From assembly GCA_034231615.1 (NCBI GenBank), contig CM067322.1, positions 69,177,354 through 69,241,353 on the forward strand: a stretch of DNA of 64,000 bases. The letters run 5' to 3'. The notes under the pieces were generated by a model. That model was not told the DNA's origin. It did no database searches and saw only the letters and a program-made list of their open reading frames with translations. The stretch comes from Meghimatium bilineatum. Its lineage: Eukaryota > Mollusca > Gastropoda > Stylommatophora > Philomycidae. Position numbers and translations under genes: made by a program. Positions 58,669-64,000 of the stretch are shown here, piece by piece (within the stretch, counting starts at the first letter, position 1; each line of letters opens with the position of its first letter).

Positions 58669-59040
58669 GTAAGTTCACTGTTAACTCTTTATCTGCATAA
58701 GAGTTTCACAATATTTTCTACTATTGGCAGCTCAATTCAATTATTTAAATAGATACGGTTTTCTGAAGTAGATTTTTTTTATCCATCTAATGAGTTAGTG
58801 ACAAGGGTGTCTGTAATAAGTTTTTTTCCAGGCGGTTGATAGATAAGAGTACTCCATGAGTAAGTGTTAGGCTGTTTCATTAGGATGAGAGCAGTGTCTA
58901 CACATAGGTTGTTGCTTAGGGTTGATACAAATATTGTATGTAAGATACAGTGATATTTGTATTTTGTCAATATCTTCTTTGCTATATTGTCTATAGCAGT
59001 AAATTTAACCTGTAGCAATCCAAAGTCTATGACATAGGCT
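58669..59040. other. Intron after exon 25
   Basis: Nothing recognised. Confidence 0.5.
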
Positions 59041-59902
59041 GCCATCTTTCACCATTGCTATTCAATATCGCAATTGATTGGGCAAAGAAAAAAAGCACAT
59101 CCAACGTAAATTTAGGAATTAAATGGATAAATAAAACAACATTAGAAGACCTTGATTTTGCCAATGATCTTGCATTAATGAGTGAAAAACATCAAGATGC
59201 ACAAACAAAAACTAATACATTAAAACTCATCGCAGGCCAAATAGGTCTAAAAATCAATTCATCAAAAACAAAAATTATGGACTTCACCGGTTCACCTAAT
59301 GCAGTTAGTTTAAATAGACAACAACTTGAAAAAGTACACTTATTTTCCGATCTAGGAAGCAAATTAACACTCTATGGTGATGCCATGACAGAAATTACAT
59401 CTCGCAATTAGCATCAAATGCCTTTAACAGACTGTTTAATATCTGGAGGTCAAGTAAATCATCACACTCACAAAAATACACTTATTAAATTTCTGCATCA
59501 TTCTAGTGCTGTCATATGTATGTGAGAGCTAGAAAAGTTCTTTATAAGAACAAATGTCTTTGTAGGATAACACCCATTGGAGTGAATTCTAATCAAATGA
59601 TAAAATCAGAGAAGAGACACATCAAAATTTCATCACAGATGTTATTAGAAAACGCTGTGGTCCTATGTTCAGACATCAACAGAATACACCACTAATCTCT
59701 TAAATGGATACCACCAGGCAAATTTGCCAGGGGTAGACCACAAGAAACAGAAGAATAATTCTTAGAGAAAGTAAAACAAACAATATTCATACTATTCAAG
59801 AACTGCACAGAATAGCTTTGAACAGACAGAATTGGAGAGATCTAACCTCAGCCCTATGCGCTAACTTCAGCGTTAAAAGAAAATTAATTAATTAATTAAT
59901 TC
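59041..59902 (+). pseudogene. LINE relic with C-terminus and (ttaa)n tail
   Basis: Sense frame 59055-59411 reads LFNIAIDWAKKK, TLEDLDFANDLALMS, IGLKINSSKTKIMDF. The catalytic FADD is FAND, so inactive. After a degenerate stretch, GRPQETE and ELHRIALNRQNWRDLTSALC finish it, followed by attaattaattaatt at 59884-59900. The end matches the antisense scrap at 43865. Confidence 0.8.
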
Positions 59903-59924
59903 AATGTCTACAAATGTCAACAAT

Positions 59925-61211
59925 TTTAATCTCGCAATATAAACCCAATGTTGACAAATGTCTTCATTGAAGTAGCCATTTGTAGTCATGGACAAAAAAA
60001 TCGTCCATGATCTTTTTCTATCATGCTTTTATAGAAAGTTTGTGCTAATGTGATTGTCCTTTAATTTTCCGCAGCGATATAAATACGCAATCATAATTTA
60101 TTTGACCTTTTCACGTTTGCAAGCTGAACTGTGTAGACCTAACTTCAGTGCCACCATTTTTTGCTAATTATCCACAGATTATTTGTTTGTTTGTTTTTCG
60201 TTCGCTCCATTGTAACCATCACGGATATCCGTGCGATTTGCGCCGGAAGCGTGATTACGTTGTGCCACCGTTATGCGCCTTGTAGGCCTAGCACATCCGA
60301 TTTCGGCATGCCTTGACAATTCGGGTGGGCTACCCTTAGCCTGTGACAGCCTCTATATCTGTCTCCAGGCACACGTAGTGGCGACTCTTCGCCCAGACGA
60401 TTTTTTGCTTTCGTCTGACTCGAACGAGGTGTTCCACTGTCTATGAACTTGCCTCGTGTAATTGGACGTGTGCCCATTGGGTACTGAACCGTTTCTCATC
60501 CATGAGCCTGGTTCCTTAAGGGGAAGAACTCATCAGAGGAGTTGGACCCTGGCTCTTTCGCCCTCTTAGCCGAGGTGTCATTCACCGACATCGTGTACCC
60601 CTTGTCCAAGTTCGAGTCTCACACCACACGTTTGAGAGCAAGGCGTTCTCGAGCTGAGCGTCCTTGTCCCAATAGCGCCTGAGCCCATCAGGTACTGAAC
60701 CCTTTCTCTCTTCAAGTGTATTTCCGGTGTAGGAAAACCTGACAGTAGAGTTGGGCCAGGGCTAAAATCCACAGATTATGATTCAAAACTTTAAGAATTT
60801 TAAAACTTTAGTGTTGCAGATACTGTAGATCAATGCATAGGGTTTGAGGGAGAAGTTGATAATATTTAATAGTGATATAAATACTTTTTTTTTTACAACG
60901 AGGAATTTAAGGAGCTGTGTTTTCTACAGCTAAGCCTATGCATTACCTTGACACAGTAAGTTCTTTGTGTGCATTTTCTGCATTCTCAATTTTGGTTGTA
61001 CACAACATAACACTGACACAAACAACCAAACAACACCTCCTAATCATATCCAGCATCCATTTATCTCCATTATCTCCAAATTTGAAATCAATTACTAACT
61101 CAATAAATAAAAACGTTATAGCAAACACGTGCAGAAAAACCAGAAGTCATAAAATTTGGCCGGGTGTCAGAGGAAGTATGCATTGTTTTTATCTGGGCTG
61201 CTACAGGTTAA
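59925..61211. mobile_element. Dispersed repeat copy 2, split by a retroposon
   Basis: Paralogue of 48364-49090, interrupted between 60182 and 60767 by a 584-bp insertion. Right end ...ctgctacaggttaa at 61211; left end not certain. Confidence 0.6.
60183..60766 (-). mobile_element. Retroposon with 13-bp target duplication
   Basis: Perfect duplication atccacagattat at 60170-60182 and 60767-60779. The left end has (ttg)-rich tttgtttgtttgttttt, so the element is minus-oriented with a (caaa)n tail. GC content is far above the surroundings. No RT frame; it contains two cgagt/ttcga box-B-like pieces. A SINE or a short non-autonomous LINE. An old copy is at 28101. Confidence 0.85.
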
Positions 61212-61363
61212 TATCAAAATCTTGAGAAAAAGATGGACAATAGATATCAATGTAGCTTATATGTTGGTATGTAGGATAATATATTGAAGTCACTATGCAG
61301 ACATTTTATTGGCACTGATAATGGATCTAAATTGAGATTCTATAAATGTATCAGAGATCATCA

Positions 61364-61619
61364 TCATCATCAGGTGTCATGTTGGCTAGCATGGGTAATC
61401 ATGGATCTCCACAGCTCTCTATATTTTTATCAGCTCTCACTATCTTGTTTCATCATTGTTGACTCTTTGCCATGCCACGATGTCAGGCTATCTAATATTT
61501 TCTCATGCTGTCATCCTCAATCTCTCTGACCTTCTATCTTGACCATTGTAACTATGTTCTCCAGACCTCCTTGCCTCATAACATGACCAAAAAATAAAGA
61601 TTGTATTTTTCTAATACTA
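61364..61619 (-). pseudogene. LINE 3' part, left of nested insertion
   Basis: Starts with catcatcatcatcaggtgtc, the 3' end and tail as at 49329, and follows that copy up to aagattgtatttttctaata. It then stops at TTAA 61620 and resumes at 63138. Confidence 0.85.
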
Positions 61620-63137
61620 TTAACCCTTTCACCCTTATGAGATTTCCCAATTGTCAATCCCTGATCCCTAAGGCAAGGGGCACAACTCCTCCAAAATATG
61701 GATATGATGATGACAAAATTGCATTTTCTTTCAGACTATTCATCATATCACACTCAGACTTGGCAGATCAACAGAAAAATGAATAGTCTTGCATAAACCT
61801 ATATCAAAGATAATTTAATACATATATATTTTAAATAATAAACTGTCAAACTTGACATAATGTGGGGAAAATTATTTTTTTTAATTTTGGGGTGTTGAGT
61901 AGAGGAGTCATATTGAGACGAAAATATTGAAATATATTCTCAAATCCCCTTTTCTACAAACATGATGAAGTGCCCAAAACGTTGAACCTGTCATCTGTAC
62001 TCCAGTACATGCCATACTCAAACAGAATACACAGGTCCATCATAATATAAATTTTAAAAATGACGTTTTATTTCAATGGCGGTTGCAGATGTTCAGCGCG
62101 TCTTCTTTCCTTGTTTGTTCTTTGCGTTATATTACATACAAATTTGTCCGATCGGCTGCAAATTGATAAACTCATCATTGACAATGATGCTAAAGTATTC
62201 ATAACGTGTGGCAATCTCATCAAGATTATGTACAGACCCAATGTTTTGTACAAAACTCTCAACTTCTACTCGAAAAACTACATCACTACGGCGAAATTTG
62301 CGATATCACAATTAGTGCCACGCATGTCCATCTCTTTGTCAGAAACATTAGGCCTATCTAACAAGAACTTCACTGTCGCTTTCCACGTTATATTTGATAC
62401 GCAAATTACCTACATCGTGCATATTTCCATCGTAACTACAGCTGTCATCATCAGTGTACATATGAATAATATCTTCCATTTCCAAAACTAGGTCTAATAA
62501 TTCGATAATTTAAAAAAAAATTGTAATAAATCCATTTTTTTCCCGATCTCGTAGATTAAAATTTAAACTGGAAGCTAAACCACGGATCTACGCAATGGTC
62601 ATGGTTTTTAATAGTCCCGGCGCAAACTAAAAATGTAATATCGATCGCAACGAAACAAGTAACACAAATCTAGCAGCGGCGGCTCGAAAATCGGTTAAAA
62701 CTCCGCTAATTACAAAAAATCGTAATAAATAATTTTTACGTCCGATTGTTTCGATTAAAACATAAAACAGGAAGCTAAACCACGGACCTACGCAATGGTC
62801 ATGGTTTCTAATAGACCCAGCGCAAACTAAAAATGTAATATCGATCGCAACGACATAAGTAAAAAAAAAGCTGGCAGCGACTCGAAAATCGGTTAAAACT
62901 CCGCTCATTTTAAAAAAAATCGTAATAAATAATTTTTATGTCCGATTGCTCCGATTAAAACATAAAACAGAAGCTAAACCACGGACCTACGCAATGGTCG
63001 TGGTTTTTGATAGATCCAGACACACAAAAAATGTACTATCGATCGCAACGGAACACGTAAAAAAAAGCGACTACGCGGCGCTCCAGGTGTCAGCACATAG
63101 AAGCGACTCCTCGGCGCTCTAAGAGCGAATCGGTTAA
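61620..63137. mobile_element. TTAA-flanked insertion nested in a LINE
   Basis: TTAA at 61620-61623 and 63134-63137. Inside, left ccctttcacccttatgag and right (reverse) ccgattcgctcttagagc share a weak terminal pattern. The undisturbed LINE at 49329 has one TTAA at the matching place (about 49588), so the 1510 bp is an insertion with TTAA duplication, as in piggyBac transposition. Inside: a minus frame of 41 codons starting MEDIIHMYTDDDSCSYDG near 62480, unassigned, and the 200-bp tandem repeat. Confidence 0.8.
62510..63110. repeat. Tandem repeat of 200 bp, three copies
   Basis: cgtaataaat recurs at 62522 (variant), 62721 and 62921, each followed by aagctaaaccacgga, cctacgcaatggtc, atcgatcgcaacg and aatcggttaa. 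GC-richer than flanks; last copy decays into the element's right end. Confidence 0.9.
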
Positions 63138-63770
63138 GTAACGCCTGTATCACATTTGACTCTCAGCACATTTTCATTAGTTTTCCCAGCTGTCCATGGT
63201 ACTCTTAGTATTCTTGAATAAAACCACATCTTTGTTGCCTCTAATTTTCAACTATACTGTTTATTTATTATCCAAGACAGGCATCCATATGCTAGAATCA
63301 GTAATATGTAGCTCTGACCAACTCTCCTTCTCACCTCTAAAAACAATTACATATTAAACAGTATATTCATTTTTAGGAAATCTACCTTTGCCTGTACTAT
63401 TCTGTTTATCATCTGAATTTCTTCCATCTATTTAGTATTATTTCTTCCATCTGATGTCATAGTTGTTCCTAGATACTTGAATTGGTAAACCAGTTTGAAT
63501 ATTTGAGACATTCACTTTGATCTTGCAAGCTGGAAGATTTATTTCTCACAAACAACCATCACTTCTGGATTGTTATTTAAGAAAAGGCCTTTGCTTTTGT
63601 TTTTTGCTACAAGTATGTTGATTAGTTCTTGTAGATCTTTCTCAATTTTAGCATAAGAACAGTATCACTTGCATATATCAAGTTATTATGTCCATCCACT
63701 GATATTTCCTTTGAAATATTATCAAAAGGTCTCACAATATGTTTTCACTGTACATAGATAACAAAGATAC
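63138..63770 (-). pseudogene. LINE part, right of nested insertion
   Basis: Resumes the LINE (catttgactctcagcaca, cagctgtccatggtactc, ...ctgatatttcc, caatatgttttcactgta) in the same order as 49600-50130. Frames are broken. 63771-64000 shows nothing recognised. Confidence 0.85.
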
Positions 63771-64000
63771 AGAGACAAGACTTTGAGAAAGTCTCATGAT
63801 TGTTGTATAGAAATAAAGATTTTTATCAGAGATAAAGAATTAAAAAAATAGGAATATGTTTTTACTTTTGATTTGCATTTTTCTCAGTTTTTGTCAAATA
63901 CTATAGAATATTTAATATTTATTTCTCATTTTCAAGATCATTTTCCAATTTTCTACGGGGTTTAGGTTTTTTTTAACAATAGTCTTCTATTTTTCTGGAG

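Noticed and set aside
62060..62491. 143-codon plus-strand frame in the TTAA insertion
   Set aside because: No recognisable domain or repeat-free support; the opposite strand looks slightly more protein-like, but is also broken.

Overview
The window is intronic and exonic DNA of an animal genome. It is AT-rich, has split genes with GT-AG introns, no operons, and many retroposons, DNA transposons, minisatellites and foldback repeats. The repeat mix (I-clade LINE with RNase H, Penelope-like GIY-YIG fragment, RTE-like LINE tails, tRNA-derived SINE heads, TTAA-flanked and Tc1/pogo transposons, Helitron end) would fit a lophotrochozoan such as a mollusc. That assignment is a guess.

One gene accounts for all the convincing coding sequence. 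It lies on the + strand and enters and leaves the window incomplete. I assembled 25 exons from 2585 to 58668 by reading-frame continuity, AG/GT borders and matching intron phases. All junctions are phase 0 except a run of three phase-2 junctions (39534/42775, 42918/43604, 43777/46257) and one phase-1 junction (54349/55539). Leaving out exon 2, the exons give 4584 nt (1528 codons) of amphipathic, Trp-marked, spectrin-repeat-like helices. The best family guess is a giant nesprin (SYNE/Msp-300) or a similar spectraplakin-type rod. Neither the N-terminal actin-binding domain nor the C-terminal anchor is in the window. Exon 2 (6889-8658) is exceptional: a 1.7 kb Ser/Thr-rich unstructured exon that runs to its own stop codon, followed by a minisatellite whose units carry poly(A)-signal-like hexamers. 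This suggests a possible short isoform.

Region by region: 1-2.5 kb holds a minisatellite, a Penelope-like fragment, a 424-bp inverted-repeat element and a LINE relic. 2.5-8.7 kb holds exons 1-2. 8.7-18.3 kb is a large intron with a TTAA-flanked segment containing an internally deleted Tc1 relic, a Helitron-like end, a LINE with perfect target-site duplication, a TTAA element with 8-bp inverted ends and a 59-bp minisatellite. 18.4-26.3 kb holds exons 3-8 with LINE, SINE and Tigger/pogo relics. 26.3-31.2 kb is an intron with a 1.9 kb antisense I-clade LINE. 31.2-58.7 kb holds exons 9-25, interleaved with LINE tails, foldbacks and repeats. 58.7-64 kb is downstream intron with LINEs, a nested TTAA insertion and a 584-bp retroposon with 13-bp target-site duplication.

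The most unusual structures are: (1) a 39-bp minisatellite made from the last exonic bases plus the splice donor of exon 22, giving nine identical tandem donor sites; (2) the exon-2 alternative end with serial poly(A) signals; (3) recurrent hammerhead-ribozyme-like motifs in several repeats, including both arms of a 504-bp foldback; (4) long perfect palindromes in introns. All calls come from reading the sequence; no database search was possible.
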